Shown in pieces: positions 25,672-34,153 of a DNA stretch of 61,476 bases. Positions within the stretch are counted from its first letter, which is position 1. Every line of letters starts with the position of its first letter. The stretch comes from DASXVX01 sp036504075 (lineage in GTDB: Bacteria > Bacillota > Sulfobacillia > Symbiobacteriales > Symbiobacteriaceae): the NCBI GenBank assembly GCA_036504075.1, contig DASXVX010000064.1, forward strand, positions 1-61,476, in the 5' to 3' direction. Under the pieces are notes generated by a model that did not search any database, was not told where the DNA came from, and was given only the letters and a program-made list of their open reading frames with translations. A program made the translations under genes and the position numbers.

Positions 25672-26666
25672 TCCAGTACCGGGAACACGGCCCCGGCCGG
25701 GATGCCGGCGGTGACCGCCAGACCTTCCGGCCAGCGGGCAGCGCCTTCCCCGGTATTCAGCGTGTCGGCGACCAGTTCGTGTTCTCCCACCCGCAGGCGC
25801 ACGCGCACCAGTGTGCCGAGCAGGTTGGCACGAATCACCCTGGCCGCCAGGCGGAGCTCGTCAGCGGCAGGCGGCAGCGGCACGTTTCCCGGGTAGAGCC
25901 GCAAGGCTTCAGGCCGCACGGCCTTTCCGGCGGCGATCTCCGCCGGCAAGAAGTTCAAGGTGCCCACAAACCCGGCCACGAACCGGGTGGCCGGCTGGGC
26001 GTAAATCTCCGCGGGCGTCCCCAACTGCACCACCTTGCCGGCCGACATCACCGCAACCCGGTCAGAGAGGGAGAGCGCCTCTTCCTGGTCGTGAGTGACG
26101 TAGATGGTGGTAGTGCCGAGGCGGACCTGCAAATCCTTGATCAGTTCCCGCAGTTGCACCCGGATTTTGGCGTCCAGGGCCGAGAGCGGCTCGTCGAGGA
26201 GCAGCACCGAAGGCCGCCGCACCAGGGCCCGGGCCAGCGCCACCCGCTGCTGCATGCCGCCGGATAGCTGCGACGGATACTTGCCCGCATGCTCGCCCAG
26301 GCTCACCGTGTCCAGCATCTCGGACACCCGCTGCTTCACCTCGGCCTCCGGCAGCTTCCCCATGCGCAGGCCGAAAGCCACGTTGTCATGCGCCGTCAGG
26401 TTCGGGAACAGGGCGTAAGACTGAAAGACCATGCCCACGCCGCGTTCACGGGCGGGCACATTCGTAACGTCCTTTCCGCCGATGAAGACCTTGCCCTCAT
26501 CCGGCGCCTCAAAGCCGGCCACCATCCGCAAGGTAGTAGACTTGCCGCAGCCGCTGGGACCCAGCAGCGTCAGGAATTCGCCCTCCCGCACGTGGATGCT
26601 GACGTCGCCCACCGCCGCCTGATGCTTGAAGCGCTTGGTCATGTGCTCGATCCGTACTTCGCTCAT
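25668..26666 (-). CDS. ABC importer ATP-binding protein (PotA/FbpC type)
   Basis: This 332-residue protein has Walker A GPSGCGKST, a Q-loop in MVFQSYALF, signature LSGGMQQRVALARAL, Walker B VLLLDEPLSALD and H-loop YVTHDQEEAL. The C-terminal 100 residues fit the TOBE regulatory fold of polyamine, iron and phosphonate importers. It lies six bases after the second permease gene. The substrate class is therefore polyamine, ferric iron, 2-aminoethylphosphonate or a similar small solute. Confidence 0.95.
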   Translation of the reverse strand: MSEVRIEHMTKRFKHQAAVGDVSIHVREGEFLTLLGPSGCGKSTTLRMVAGFEAPDEGKVFIGGKDVTNVPARERGVGMVFQSYALFPNLTAHDNVAFGLRMGKLPEAEVKQRVSEMLDTVSLGEHAGKYPSQLSGGMQQRVALARALVRRPSVLLLDEPLSALDAKIRVQLRELIKDLQVRLGTTTIYVTHDQEEALSLSDRVAVMSAGKVVQLGTPAEIYAQPATRFVAGFVGTLNFLPAEIAAGKAVRPEALRLYPGNVPLPPAADELRLAARVIRANLLGTLVRVRLRVGEHELVADTLNTGEGAARWPEGLAVTAGIPAGAVFPVLE

Positions 26667-26672
26667 GGATGG

Positions 26673-27482
26673 CTACTCTCCCCGCACGGTGTCCGTATAG
26701 CGGCGTGTACCCACCAGCAGGGCGAGCGAGGCGACCGCAACGAGGGCAAAGTAGAACATGACCAGCGCACTGGCCACGTGCCCGTTGAAGCGCATCAACT
26801 GCACCAGGCGGATTTGAATGGTCTCGAACCGGGCGCCCACCAGCATGTTGGCCAGCACGAACTCCCCCAGGGCGACCGCGAACGTGAGTAAACCGCTGGA
26901 GACGAGCCCCGGGGCAATGTTGGGCAGAATCACCAGCCGGTACGCCGTCCAGCGGGTGGCGCCCAAGCTTTCGCAGGCCTCCATGAGGGTATGGCCGTCG
27001 ATCGCCTGCAGCGAGTTGCCGATGGCGCCTACCATGTACGGCAGGCAGATTACGCCGTAGGCCAAGACCAGAATGGTCGGCGTGCCGGAAATGGGCAGCG
27101 GCGGCTTGGAGTAAAGCTGAATCAGCCCGATGGCCAAAATGACCGGCGGGAAAGCGTACGGGACAATCGAGGCGATCTCCAGCACCCGCTTCATGCCCGG
27201 CAGATACAGGTGGGCCGCCACCACCGCCGGCGTCACAATGAGCCACAGCAGCACCACGGTGACGACGCTGACCACCACGGCCCGCCACATGGCGTTAACC
27301 GCCTTGAGGTCGGAGAACAGCGCCTGGTAATGCGCCAGTGTGAAGCCCTGCGGCAGCAAGCTGGAGTCCCAGCGCACCGCAACGGAGTACAGGGCGGTGC
27401 CAACAATCGGCACCAGCAGGTAGAGCAGGATCACGGCGAAAACCACCCAGGCCAGGGCCGGGGTCCGCTGTTGACGGTGCAT
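26673..27482 (-). CDS. ABC importer permease (PotC type)
   Basis: This 269-residue protein has six predicted membrane helices. The cytoplasmic coupling motif EACESLGATRWTAYRLVILP is the EAA loop that docks on the ATPase. It is the second permease of the operon, three bases downstream of the first. Both permeases share the layout of PotB/PotC and the split FbpB family. Confidence 0.93.
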   Translation of the reverse strand: MHRQQRTPALAWVVFAVILLYLLVPIVGTALYSVAVRWDSSLLPQGFTLAHYQALFSDLKAVNAMWRAVVVSVVTVVLLWLIVTPAVVAAHLYLPGMKRVLEIASIVPYAFPPVILAIGLIQLYSKPPLPISGTPTILVLAYGVICLPYMVGAIGNSLQAIDGHTLMEACESLGATRWTAYRLVILPNIAPGLVSSGLLTFAVALGEFVLANMLVGARFETIQIRLVQLMRFNGHVASALVMFYFALVAVASLALLVGTRRYTDTVRGE

Positions 27483-27485
27483 GGC

Positions 27486-28337
27486 TTACCTCCCCTCCCG
27501 TGTGTACGCACTGAAGCGGCGGCTCAAGGTCTGATTGATCAGGAGCGCCACGACCATGAGCAGCGCCAGGACCACCGCGGCGGCGCTGGCCAGGTTCGGC
27601 TCGTAGTCCACGTCGCCGGAGACCAGCCGGCTCATGCGCACCGTCATGATGTTCATCATGCCGTTGGTCATGGCGTAGGCCGTCGCCTGGGCGCCCAGGG
27701 CGTTGGCGAAAAGCACGCTGGCGGTCGCCGCCATGGCCGGGGTCAGAACCGGCAGGCCGACGTAGCGCCAGAACTGCCAGGAGCGCGCACCCAGGTTCTC
27801 GGCCGCCTCCTCCCATTCACGACGAAGGCCGGCAAACGCCGGCAGCATGAGAAAGATCCCCAGAGGAATCTGGAAGTAAATATAGACCAGGGCCAGGCCC
27901 GAAGGCCCAAACAGGTTGAAATGGTTCCGCAGATCGCTGCCGGCCATCTGGAACAGGTAGGCCACGACCCCGCTGGAACCCAGGAGAATGATGAACGCAA
28001 ACGTCAGCGGCACCCCGGCGAAGTTAATGCACAGGCTGACCAGCGCCGCCACCACCTCACGCACTCGCCCGGTGGAGCGGCTGAGGGCCCACGCCCCCAG
28101 CACGCTCAACCCGAGCCCCGCCAACGTGGACCAGAGCGTGAGGAAGAACGAGTTCTTCATCGCCGCCTGCCAGATGGCGCCGGTGAACACGTCCTTGAAG
28201 TTTTCAAGGCTAAATGCGCCGGACGGGAGATGGACGCTGGCCCACATGACCTGCACCGCCGGCAGGACTTCAAAGAGAAGCAGCAAGATTAGCAGCGGCG
28301 TTACGGCCAGATAAGGCCAGAGGTCCCTGCGTTTCAT
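27486..28337 (-). CDS. ABC importer permease (PotB type)
   Basis: This 283-residue protein has six membrane helices. The EAA loop reads WEEAAENLGARSWQFWRYVG. It lies three bases after the substrate-binding protein gene and pairs with the downstream permease to form the membrane channel. Confidence 0.93.
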   Translation of the reverse strand: MKRRDLWPYLAVTPLLILLLLFEVLPAVQVMWASVHLPSGAFSLENFKDVFTGAIWQAAMKNSFFLTLWSTLAGLGLSVLGAWALSRSTGRVREVVAALVSLCINFAGVPLTFAFIILLGSSGVVAYLFQMAGSDLRNHFNLFGPSGLALVYIYFQIPLGIFLMLPAFAGLRREWEEAAENLGARSWQFWRYVGLPVLTPAMAATASVLFANALGAQATAYAMTNGMMNIMTVRMSRLVSGDVDYEPNLASAAAVVLALLMVVALLINQTLSRRFSAYTREGR

Positions 28338-28340
28338 TAA

Positions 28341-29474
28341 CTACTTGATGGCTGGGAGCACATCGGCTTCCCACTGGGCTTTGATCTGCTTGCCGGATTC
28401 GGCGTACACTTCCCAGTCCTTCGGAGTCTTCGCCGACTTGTACTCGGAGTCCGCCGGCAGCATCTTTTTGACTTCGTCGGGCAGCTTTACGCTGGGGCGA
28501 ATCGGCCGGGCAAAGCCCTTGGCAAGGTAGGTCTGGCCGGCGTCGCTGAACAGCCACTCGTTCCAGAGCCGGGCCGCACAAGGATGCGGCGCATACTTGT
28601 TGATGATGGCGGCGTAAGGTACGCTCACGGTGGCATCCTGCGGCACCACGACCACCAGGTCCTTCTCCATTTTGGTCACGGCCCGGTAACCCAGGGCGTT
28701 GAAGTCCCACATGACGCCGATCACCACTTCGCCCTTCTGCCAGTTGGCCGCCAGCACGTCGAGCTGCTTGTAGTTGCCCTGGGCGACGAGCTTCTTCCAG
28801 AAATCGATGCCGGGTTTGATGTTCGTTTCGTTGCCGCCGTTGGCGAAGGAGGCCGCCATCACGGCCGCTTGGCCCTGGGCCGCGGTCATCGGATCCGAGG
28901 TGGAGACCAGGCCCTTCAGGCGGGGATCCAGCAAGTCCTTGAAGTTCTTGGGCACAAACGGGGCCTTCTTGGTGTTGACCATGAAGACGATCGTGCCCTG
29001 GTAGGCGCCGGCCCAGTAGCCGTCCTTGTCCTTGGCGGCGTCCGGGATCTCCTTCCAGTTCTTGTTCTTGTAGGCGGCAACGGCGCCCTTATCCTTGGCA
29101 GCCTTGCCGAAGGCGATGCCGATATCACCGACGTCAGCGACCGGCTTATCCTTCTCGGCCAGGAACTTGGCAACTTCGTCCGCCGAAGCCATGTCGGTGT
29201 CGGAGTGCGTGATCTTGTACTTGGCCGTGAAATCCTTCCAGCTCTCGCCCCAGTTCGCCCAGTCGTCCGGCATGCCGTAGGAGACGATGCCGCCTTCCTT
29301 TAAGGCCGCAGCCGCCATGGCCTCGAGGTCTCCAGCCTTGGCAGAACACTTGGACCCATCGTCCGGGGCAGTCTGACCGGACTGAGAACTGGTCCCGCCA
29401 CTGCTGCAGGCGGAGAGCAACGAAAGAATCAGGACCAGGATCAGTGCCGTCACCATGAGCCGTTTCCTCTGCAT
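28341..29474 (-). CDS. ABC importer substrate-binding lipoprotein (PotD/FbpA superfamily)
   Basis: This 377-residue protein has an N-terminal lipoprotein signal with lipobox LLSAC (Cys23), then a two-lobed solute-binding domain (GGIVSYGMPDDWANWGESWKD, GDIGIAFGKAAKDKG, KGEVVIGVMWDFNALGYRAV). This is the PotD/FbpA/ThiB-like family. It is the first gene of the operon, behind its own promoter. The ligand cannot be fixed by eye: iron, polyamine, phosphonate or thiamine-like compounds are all possible. Confidence 0.92.
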   Translation of the reverse strand: MQRKRLMVTALILVLILSLLSACSSGGTSSQSGQTAPDDGSKCSAKAGDLEAMAAAALKEGGIVSYGMPDDWANWGESWKDFTAKYKITHSDTDMASADEVAKFLAEKDKPVADVGDIGIAFGKAAKDKGAVAAYKNKNWKEIPDAAKDKDGYWAGAYQGTIVFMVNTKKAPFVPKNFKDLLDPRLKGLVSTSDPMTAAQGQAAVMAASFANGGNETNIKPGIDFWKKLVAQGNYKQLDVLAANWQKGEVVIGVMWDFNALGYRAVTKMEKDLVVVVPQDATVSVPYAAIINKYAPHPCAARLWNEWLFSDAGQTYLAKGFARPIRPSVKLPDEVKKMLPADSEYKSAKTPKDWEVYAESGKQIKAQWEADVLPAIK

Positions 29475-29515
29475 GAGTCGTACACCCCTTTACACATGAA
29501 TCGTTGCCTTGATAC

Positions 29516-29534
29516 CCATGCTGATCAGGCATGG
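29516..29534. promoter_or_regulatory. Inverted repeat in the importer leader
   Basis: CCATGC-N7-GCATGG with a TGATCA core lies between the promoter and the start of the substrate-binding gene. It is a candidate operator or leader structure for substrate-dependent control. Confidence 0.4.
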
Positions 29535-29553
29535 ATTGTGCTTGCAAGTCTAA

Positions 29554-29587
29554 AGTTAGCCTAAATCTTTAATTGTCTAACTGTCAA
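29554..29587 (-). promoter_or_regulatory. Promoter and inverted repeat of the importer operon
   Basis: On the minus strand a perfect TTGACA (29582-29587) is followed 18 bp later by a weak TAGGCT -10 box. AGTTAG and CTAACT (29554-29559 and 29577-29582) form an inverted repeat spanning the spacer. A weak -10 with an overlapping repeat suggests a regulated promoter. Confidence 0.5.
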
Positions 29588-29704
29588 GAGAGGGCGAAAA
29601 TACGCTTCCCGCGGGTTGTGGTGTCCGCGATCGACTTGGCAGACAAATCACGCCGTCGGGTTGAGGCGGGCCATTCATCCGGATTACGCCGACCCTTGCA
29701 AGCA

Positions 29705-29761
29705 GCACAAAAAAGATCGAGGGTTCCGCGATCGCCGCGGAACCCCCGACCCTTTTTGTGC
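29705..29761. terminator. Strong bidirectional terminator at the element's right end
   Basis: The inner stem GGGTTCCGCG / CGCGGAACCC is enclosed by GCACAAAAA / TTTTTGTGC, giving T-runs on both strands. It sits four bases from the right attachment core and would insulate the element from host transcription. Confidence 0.85.
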
Positions 29762-29765
29762 TCTT

Positions 29766-29779
29766 CCCCACCACGTGTG
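29766..29779. repeat. Right attachment core (attR)
   Basis: CCCCACCACGTGTG is identical to the left core at 17309-17322. To its right the host gene's 5' part resumes; to its left lies the element's terminator. Confidence 0.85.
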
Positions 29780-30445
29780 CGTGTAGTTGGCAAACACGTT
29801 CGACCATTTTCCATAGACGCTGCTCGAAACCGGCTTGAAGTTGACGTACAAATCCCAGTTCCGGACCTGGTCGGCTACAGTGTAGCTGGCAATGCCGTTG
29901 GTGTGCTGATCCCGCATGACGCCGTCGTACGGCTGCGACGAGAGATACACCACATCGCCCACGATCCACCGCACGTCAATCACGTCGGCGGGCTGGTCAA
30001 GCCAGGGATATTCCGTGGCGCTCCAATACCCGTTTACAACTGCCTGCTCGGTGTATGTGTTGTCGTAGTTTTGCCACTCATACAACCAGAGCGTCAGGGT
30101 AAAATCCGTCTTGTCTCCGGCGTCGGGCCTCACGGCGCCGGCCGGATTCTTGACTGCAACCACAGGTAAAAAGTCGGGGCCCACGGACTTGGTTACGGAC
30201 TGTGCCGGAACCACACGATCACCGGTGTAGACGAATGTCACCTTGTTCTCCTGATACCCGATGAATCGAGCGCCATGGTTGCTCAGCAGACCTGCCACCT
30301 GCCGGGGGTCCTTCGTTTGCGCCAGCACCGCCCGCATGGTGCGCATCATCTCTGCCTCGCGTCCTGCCTTCCCTTTTGCCAGGCTGGCCACTGGAATGAA
30401 CGACGCCAGCAGCAGCCCAAGCGTGACCGCTACGAACCTCTTCAT
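29766..30445 (-). pseudogene. 5' part of the exported-protein gene split by the mobile element
   Basis: Residues 1-22 are a signal peptide, followed by segments such as QENKVTFVYTGDRVV, LTLWLYEWQNYDNTY and VYLSSQPYDGVMRDQ. The natural sequence ends at NYTHTWWG (residue 227) inside the core. The frame then runs 28 more codons through the element's terminator to 29684, giving a chimeric tail. The intact host protein would continue with the 53 codons at 17308-17146. Its family is unknown; the exported beta-rich protein may be cell-surface associated. AGGGGG precedes the ATG. Confidence 0.88.
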
Positions 30446-30744
30446 CTCGGAAGGCCCCCTTTGCGGCCGCCCGACCTTCTGTCCGGTCTGGGACCGGATT
30501 CCCCCGGTCGGGTCACGTCACATAAATCCCCTTGCTGCTATTACGAGTCGGTCCCTCCTGTTGCCACTGTGCTCCAATGTACGGCGACGGAGCCCAAATG
30601 ATGCAGCCGTCGTCGGCATTATCAGGCACTTGGCTAAAATCTAGCTTATTTGTTTCCTACATTTTCCGTCTTTTCTCGACAATACCTGCTTTCGGGCTGC
30701 GAAACAACCTGGTGCAAAACGCTTTTCCTGCCAGCATAGAAGGA
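30446..30744. other. Leader and intergenic region of the split gene
   Basis: This region contains a stable hairpin (TCCGGTC / GACCGGA near 30485) and other GC-rich stems on the leader side of the split gene. No known riboswitch consensus was recognised and no gene was seen. Confidence 0.4.
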
Positions 30745-30774
30745 AGCGGGAGGGAACCTGCGTTCCCCCCCGCT
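30745..30774 (-). terminator. Terminator of the cyclophilin gene
   Basis: The arms AGCGGGAGGGAAC / GTTCCCCCCCGCT contain one mismatch and a CTGC loop. It lies 20 bp beyond the stop. Confidence 0.6.
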
Positions 30775-30795
30775 CGTCCCGCCGGTATTAAGCTG

Positions 30796-31488
30796 CTACT
30801 TCTCTTCGATGACCACCGTCTTGATCATGGGCGGGTCCTTCGGCTTGCTGGGCTCGCCATTCGGCTGAGGCCCCACCGATACCGAAGCGATCTTGTCCAG
30901 CACGTCCATGCCCGCCGTGACTTTCCCGAACTGGGTGTACTTGTTGTACTTGGGGTCGTCCAGCCCCTTGCAGTCCTGGCCGCTGCAAATGAAGAACTGG
31001 CTGCCCTGGGTGTTGGGGCCGGCGTTGGCCATGGCCACGAGGCCCGGCTCGTAGGAGTGCTTCGGGGGCAGTTCGTCGGCGAACTGGTAGCCCGGGCCGC
31101 CGGCGCCGGTACCCTTCGGGTCACCGGTCTGAACCATGAACGACTTCATAATGCGGTGGAACATTACCCCGTCGTAAAAACCCTGCCGGGCCAGGAAGAC
31201 GAAGTTGTTCACCGCCTTGGGCGCCTCTTTCGGCCATAGCTGAATCGTCATGTCGCCCATGCTCGTCTTCACGATCGCGGTATACTGCTTGTTCACGTCA
31301 ATCTGCATGGCCGGCGGCGAAGACCACTGCTTGGCCCCGGTCGCCGGGGTCTGCTGCTGGGCCGGGGGCGTCGTCTGAGCCGGGGGCGTCGTCGGGGCCG
31401 GTTGCTGGGGGGCGGGCTTCTGGGCGGCGCCGCACCCGGCGACGAGAATGGCGAGCGCCATGACGGCGCCAATCCAACGAATACGCAT
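30796..31488 (-). CDS. Cyclophilin-type peptidyl-prolyl isomerase lipoprotein
   Basis: This 230-residue protein has lipobox LVAGC (Cys19), a Pro/Thr/Gln-rich linker (residues 22-55) and a cyclophilin domain to the end. FHRIM (catalytic Arg), MVQTGDP and ANAGPNTQGSQFFI are intact. Anchored outside the membrane, it would assist folding of exported proteins by proline isomerisation. It stands alone, divergent from gluQ. Confidence 0.95.
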   Translation of the reverse strand: MRIRWIGAVMALAILVAGCGAAQKPAPQQPAPTTPPAQTTPPAQQQTPATGAKQWSSPPAMQIDVNKQYTAIVKTSMGDMTIQLWPKEAPKAVNNFVFLARQGFYDGVMFHRIMKSFMVQTGDPKGTGAGGPGYQFADELPPKHSYEPGLVAMANAGPNTQGSQFFICSGQDCKGLDDPKYNKYTQFGKVTAGMDVLDKIASVSVGPQPNGEPSKPKDPPMIKTVVIEEK

Positions 31489-31601
31489 GAGACTTGTCCC
31501 TCCGTCGTGTAAACTTCCTCAACAATCAACAGCATACATTGTAACCAAAAGCAGGGCAAGTCCGCGCGTCGCGCAGAATAAGACGCAGGGTGATGTTCAC
31601 G

Positions 31602-32564
31602 ATGCGAGGACGTTTTGCACCTACGCCATCCGGCCAAATGCACGTAGGCAACGCCCGCACGGCGCTTCTGGCCTGGCTCCAGGCCCGCCGGGACGGCGGC
31701 CGGTTCATTTTGCGCATGGAGGATATCGACAAGCCGCGCTCCCGGCCGGACCTGGCCCGGTCCATCCTGGAAGACCTGCGCTGGCTGGGGCTGGATTGGG
31801 ACGAAGGCCCCGATGTGGGCGGCCCCAGCGCGCCTTACACCCAGAGCGAGCGGGAAGACTTGTACCGAGAAGCGCTCCGGCGCCTGCAGGCCGGCGGCTG
31901 GCTCTACCCCTGCTACTGCAGCCGGGCCGAACTGCAGGCCGTCGCCAGTGCGCCCCACGGGCTGGCGGAAGAAGGCCCACGCTACGCCGGTACCTGCCGC
32001 CGCCTGACGTTGGCCGAGCGGCAGGAGCGGGCCGCATCTGGCAAGCGGCCGTCGCTGCGGTTCGCCCTGCCCGACCGGCCGGTCGCCTTCACGGACCTGG
32101 CGGCCGGGCCGCAGGTGTTCCCCGCCGGCGCCGGGGGCGACTTTATCGTCCACCGGGCCGACGGGATTTTCGCCTACCAGTTGGCCGTAGTCGTGGACGA
32201 TGCGGCCATGGCCGTTACGGACGTGCTGCGCGGCGCCGACCTGCTGGACTCCACGCCCCGGCAGCTTTTGCTGTACGAAGCGCTCTCCCTGGAGCCGCCT
32301 CGGTTCGCGCACGTGCCCCTGCTCTACGGGCCGGACGGTACAAGGCTCTCCAAGCGGCATGGCTCAGTCACCCTGGCCGGCATCCGGGCCGCCGGGACCT
32401 CCCCCGAGCACGTGACCGGCGTTCTGGCCCACCTGAGCGGCCTGCTCGACCGGCCCGAACCGGTACAGCCGGCCGACCTGATCGCTCGGTTCGACCTGGA
32501 CCGGGTGCCGAAAGCGCCGGTCACGCTCTCCGCCGAACTGCTGGCCTCGCTCTCCGGTACCTGA
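31602..32564 (+). CDS. gluQ: Glutamyl-Q tRNA(Asp) synthetase
   Basis: This protein is about 320 residues long, the size of GluQ-RS rather than full glutamyl-tRNA synthetase, because the anticodon-binding domain is absent. GRFAPTPSG, the HIGH-like HVGNARTA and the KMSKS-like LSKRHGS motif are present. CYCSRAE with a later YAGTCRR forms the GluQ zinc site. It attaches glutamate to queuosine of tRNA(Asp). The ATG at 31602 has AGGGTG nine bases upstream; ATG 31593 and GTG 31590 are alternatives. Confidence 0.92.
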   Translation: MRGRFAPTPSGQMHVGNARTALLAWLQARRDGGRFILRMEDIDKPRSRPDLARSILEDLRWLGLDWDEGPDVGGPSAPYTQSEREDLYREALRRLQAGGWLYPCYCSRAELQAVASAPHGLAEEGPRYAGTCRRLTLAERQERAASGKRPSLRFALPDRPVAFTDLAAGPQVFPAGAGGDFIVHRADGIFAYQLAVVVDDAAMAVTDVLRGADLLDSTPRQLLLYEALSLEPPRFAHVPLLYGPDGTRLSKRHGSVTLAGIRAAGTSPEHVTGVLAHLSGLLDRPEPVQPADLIARFDLDRVPKAPVTLSAELLASLSGT

Positions 32565-32571
32565 CCGCAAA

Positions 32572-32603
32572 CGGGACACATCACGCCCTGGTGATGTGTC
32601 CCG
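32572..32603. terminator. Bidirectional terminator between gluQ and metQ
   Basis: The 13-bp perfect arms CGGGACACATCAC / GTGATGTGTCCCG are followed by CTTTTGTT, with GCAAA on the other side. Confidence 0.85.
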
Positions 32604-32609
32604 CTTTTG

Positions 32610-33440
32610 TTACCAGCCGACGACCACGGCACCCTGGAAGGTGGTATCGATAAACTGCTTCGTCTCGGGCGACTGGTAGGCCTTGATCAGCTTCTGGATT
32701 TCGGGCCGCTCCTTGTCCTCTGGGCGAACGGCGATGACGTTCACGTAAGGCGAGTTCTGCTCAAGGTAGATGGCGTCCTTGATCGGGCTCAGGCCGGCGT
32801 CCAGGGCGTAGTTGGTGTTGATCGCCGCAGCGTCCACGTCCGGCAGCACCCGGGGCAGCATGGCGGCATCCAGTTCTTCAAATTTGAGCTTCTTGGGGTT
32901 CTCAACGATGTCCTTCGCACCGGCGGTGATGCCGGCTTCCGGCTTCAGCTTGATCAGGCCGGCGGCCTGGAAGAGCAGGAGCGCACGACCGCCGTTGGTG
33001 GCGTCGTTGGGGATGGCCACCCGGGCGCCTTCCTTCAACTCATTCAGCTTCTTGACTTTCTTGGAGTAGACGCCCATGGGGAAAGTCACGGCCTTGGCCA
33101 CGGTGACCAGGGTAAAGCCCCGCTCCTTGTTCTCCTTGTCCAGGTACGGCTGGTGCTGAAAGATGTTCACATCCAGCTCCTTGTTCTGCAGGGCCTGATT
33201 AGGAATCTTGTAGTCCGTGAAGACCTTGATGTCCAGGGTGATATTTTCCTTGGCGAGGCGGGCAGCCACGTCCTTGATGATCTGTTCGTGCGGCCCGGCG
33301 GTGACGCCGACCTTCAGGGTAATCGGCTTGGCGGCAGGGGCGGCGGCAACCTTCGGAGCGTCGGCGGCGGGCTTGGCGCCGCAGCCGGCCAGGAGACTGA
33401 GGGCGAGAACCGCAGCGATGAGGGCGACAAAACGCTTCAT
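32610..33440 (-). CDS. metQ: Methionine ABC importer substrate-binding lipoprotein
   Basis: This 276-residue NlpA/MetQ family protein has lipobox LLAGC (Cys20). LKVGVTAGPHEQII, DVNIFQHQPYLD, VAIPNDATNGGRAL and AAINTNYA are the usual MetQ signatures for methionine binding. It is third in the metNIQ operon behind a SAM-I riboswitch, so a methionine role is well supported. Confidence 0.96.
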   Translation of the reverse strand: MKRFVALIAAVLALSLLAGCGAKPAADAPKVAAAPAAKPITLKVGVTAGPHEQIIKDVAARLAKENITLDIKVFTDYKIPNQALQNKELDVNIFQHQPYLDKENKERGFTLVTVAKAVTFPMGVYSKKVKKLNELKEGARVAIPNDATNGGRALLLFQAAGLIKLKPEAGITAGAKDIVENPKKLKFEELDAAMLPRVLPDVDAAAINTNYALDAGLSPIKDAIYLEQNSPYVNVIAVRPEDKERPEIQKLIKAYQSPETKQFIDTTFQGAVVVGW

Positions 33441-33466
33441 GGAAAGGGACCTCCTCTGTTTAGTTT

Positions 33467-34153
33467 CTATTTTTTCGTCAGCGCCCGGGAAGCCCGGTCG
33501 CCGGCGTATTGCAACAGTTGCACGATGATAATGAGCAGGATGACCGTGGTCAGCATGACATCGCTTCGGAAGCGGTAGTACCCGTAGTTGATGGCGAGCT
33601 GGCCCAAGCCGCCCCCGCCCACCGCACCCGCCATGGCGCTGTAGGCGATCAGATTGACCACCAGCACGGTGAGGCTGCTGACCAGGCCAGGGAGCGCTTC
33701 CGGCAACAGCACCCGGGTCACCACCTGCATCGGCGTGGCGCCCATGCTAAGGGCCATCTCGATCACACCCCGATCCACCTCCCGGAGGTTGGACTCGACC
33801 AGGCGGGCCAGGAACGGCGTGGCGGCAACGGTCAGCCCCACGACGGCGGCTCCGGAGCCGATCGATGTCCCCAGGATGGCCCGTGTGACCGGAATCAGGG
33901 CCACCAACAGAATGATAAACGGCACGGAGCGCACCGTGTTCACCACGGCACCAAGCACCCGACCTACCCGGGGGGACGGCAGCACCCCGTTCGGGTCCGT
34001 CACGGTCAGGGCCACGCCCAGCGGGAGGCCGAACAGGACCGCCAATACCGTCGAGAGCGCCACCATGAACAGCGTCTGCCCTGTGGCGGTGAACAGGGCC
34101 GGCCCGATCTCCCGGGCGAAGCCCGCCAGCGTCCAACTCTCAGTCATGCACAC
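33467..34153 (-). CDS. metI: Methionine ABC importer permease
   Basis: This 228-residue protein has five membrane helices. The coupling loop EMALSMGATPMQVVTRVLLPEA and the GLPLGVAL and YSAMAGAVGGGGLG segments are characteristic of MetI. It overlaps the 3' end of metN by 14 bp. Confidence 0.95.
   Translation of the reverse strand: MCMTESWTLAGFAREIGPALFTATGQTLFMVALSTVLAVLFGLPLGVALTVTDPNGVLPSPRVGRVLGAVVNTVRSVPFIILLVALIPVTRAILGTSIGSGAAVVGLTVAATPFLARLVESNLREVDRGVIEMALSMGATPMQVVTRVLLPEALPGLVSSLTVLVVNLIAYSAMAGAVGGGGLGQLAINYGYYRFRSDVMLTTVILLIIIVQLLQYAGDRASRALTKK

Larger units (their letters stand above)
17309..29779. mobile_element. 12.5-kb serine-recombinase integrative element with transport and catabolic cargo
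   Basis: The element is bounded by identical 14-bp repeats (CCCCACCACGTGTG) at 17309-17322 and 29766-29779. Outside the repeats lie the two halves of one host gene in matching frame. Inside, a large serine recombinase starts 78 bp from the left repeat and a strong bidirectional terminator marks the right end. Cargo: a 45-residue protein, VanW, CoA-transferase, TPP decarboxylase-like enzyme, thiolase remnant, sugar dehydrogenase-like protein, TIM-barrel isomerase and a four-gene ABC importer. No conjugation genes are inside, so it would move by excision and integration, or be mobilised by other elements. Confidence 0.87.

Noticed and set aside
29684..29765. Tail of the split gene running on past the attachment core
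   Set aside because: The last 28 codons are encoded by the element's terminator palindrome. The natural protein continues at 17308 instead.
30446..30620. Possible riboswitch in the leader of the split gene
   Set aside because: Several stable stems exist, but the conserved blocks of c-di-GMP, T-box, SAM or other known classes were not found.
31448..32653. 401-codon plus-strand frame overlapping gluQ
   Set aside because: An Arg/Gly/Pro-rich shadow of gluQ, which carries all synthetase motifs in its own frame.
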